From Smittium culicis (Eukaryota; Kickxellomycota; Harpellomycetes; Harpellales; Legeriomycetaceae): 18,211 bases of DNA. Positions 18,193 to 18,211 of this stretch are shown here, piece by piece (position 1 is the stretch's first letter; each line of letters opens with the position of its first letter). The notes beneath the pieces were generated by a model. It was given only the letters and a program-made list of their open reading frames with translations. It ran no database searches and was not told the DNA's origin. A program made the position numbers and the translations under genes. The stretch is taken from assembly GCA_001970855.1 (NCBI GenBank), contig LSSN01002452.1, positions 1-18,211 on the forward strand. Direction: 5' to 3'.

Positions 18193-18211
18193 TTTAGGGG
18201 AGAGGGGGGGG

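Overview
The window looks like nuclear DNA of a very AT-rich, early-diverging fungus. Five protein-coding genes are recognisable: ribosomal protein eL38, a GLTP/HET-C2-type glycolipid transfer protein, mitochondrial phosphatidylglycerophosphate synthase (PGS1), calcipressin (RCAN) and a DH-PH RhoGEF. Small spliceosomal introns (69-311 bp), an intron directly after the ATG in eL38, Ser/Asn/Pro-rich low-complexity tracts and a non-LTR reverse transcriptase fragment fit a gut-fungus type genome (Zoopagomycota/Kickxellomycotina, for example Harpellales). That placement is inference, not proof.

Layout. Positions 1-233 (minus): a reverse transcriptase fragment running off the left edge. 365-885 (minus): eL38, two exons, the first only ATG. 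1590-2495 (minus): GLTP, four exons. 2715-3000 (minus): a doubtful small gene or exon pair that I do not recognise. 3692-5813 (minus): PGS1, five exons. 5814-13757: almost 8 kb of extremely AT-rich DNA with no convincing gene. It holds several non-random elements: a TTAA-bounded, piggyBac-MITE-like segment (6350-6546), clustered hairpins, an isolated 61-codon ORF island (9484-9669), and a 453-bp segment (10660-11112) bounded by 11-bp inverted repeats that contains a perfect six-unit heat-shock element and two further stem-loops. 13758-14591 (plus): calcipressin, one exon. 14968-18192 (minus): a RhoGEF convergent with calcipressin, with its reading frame open to the right edge.

How the genes relate. 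eL38, GLTP, the doubtful ORF and PGS1 lie on the same strand but are ordinary separate genes. GLTP moves glycosphingolipids between membranes, while PGS1 makes the committed precursor of mitochondrial phosphatidylglycerol and cardiolipin. Calcipressin regulates calcineurin; the RhoGEF activates Rho-type GTPases in polarity or cell-wall control. No operon-like system or gene cluster is evident. The most unexplained signal is the strong orphan heat-shock element inside the gene-free desert. All gene models were spliced by eye: each reconstructed frame closes exactly, but none is confirmed by transcripts or database searches.
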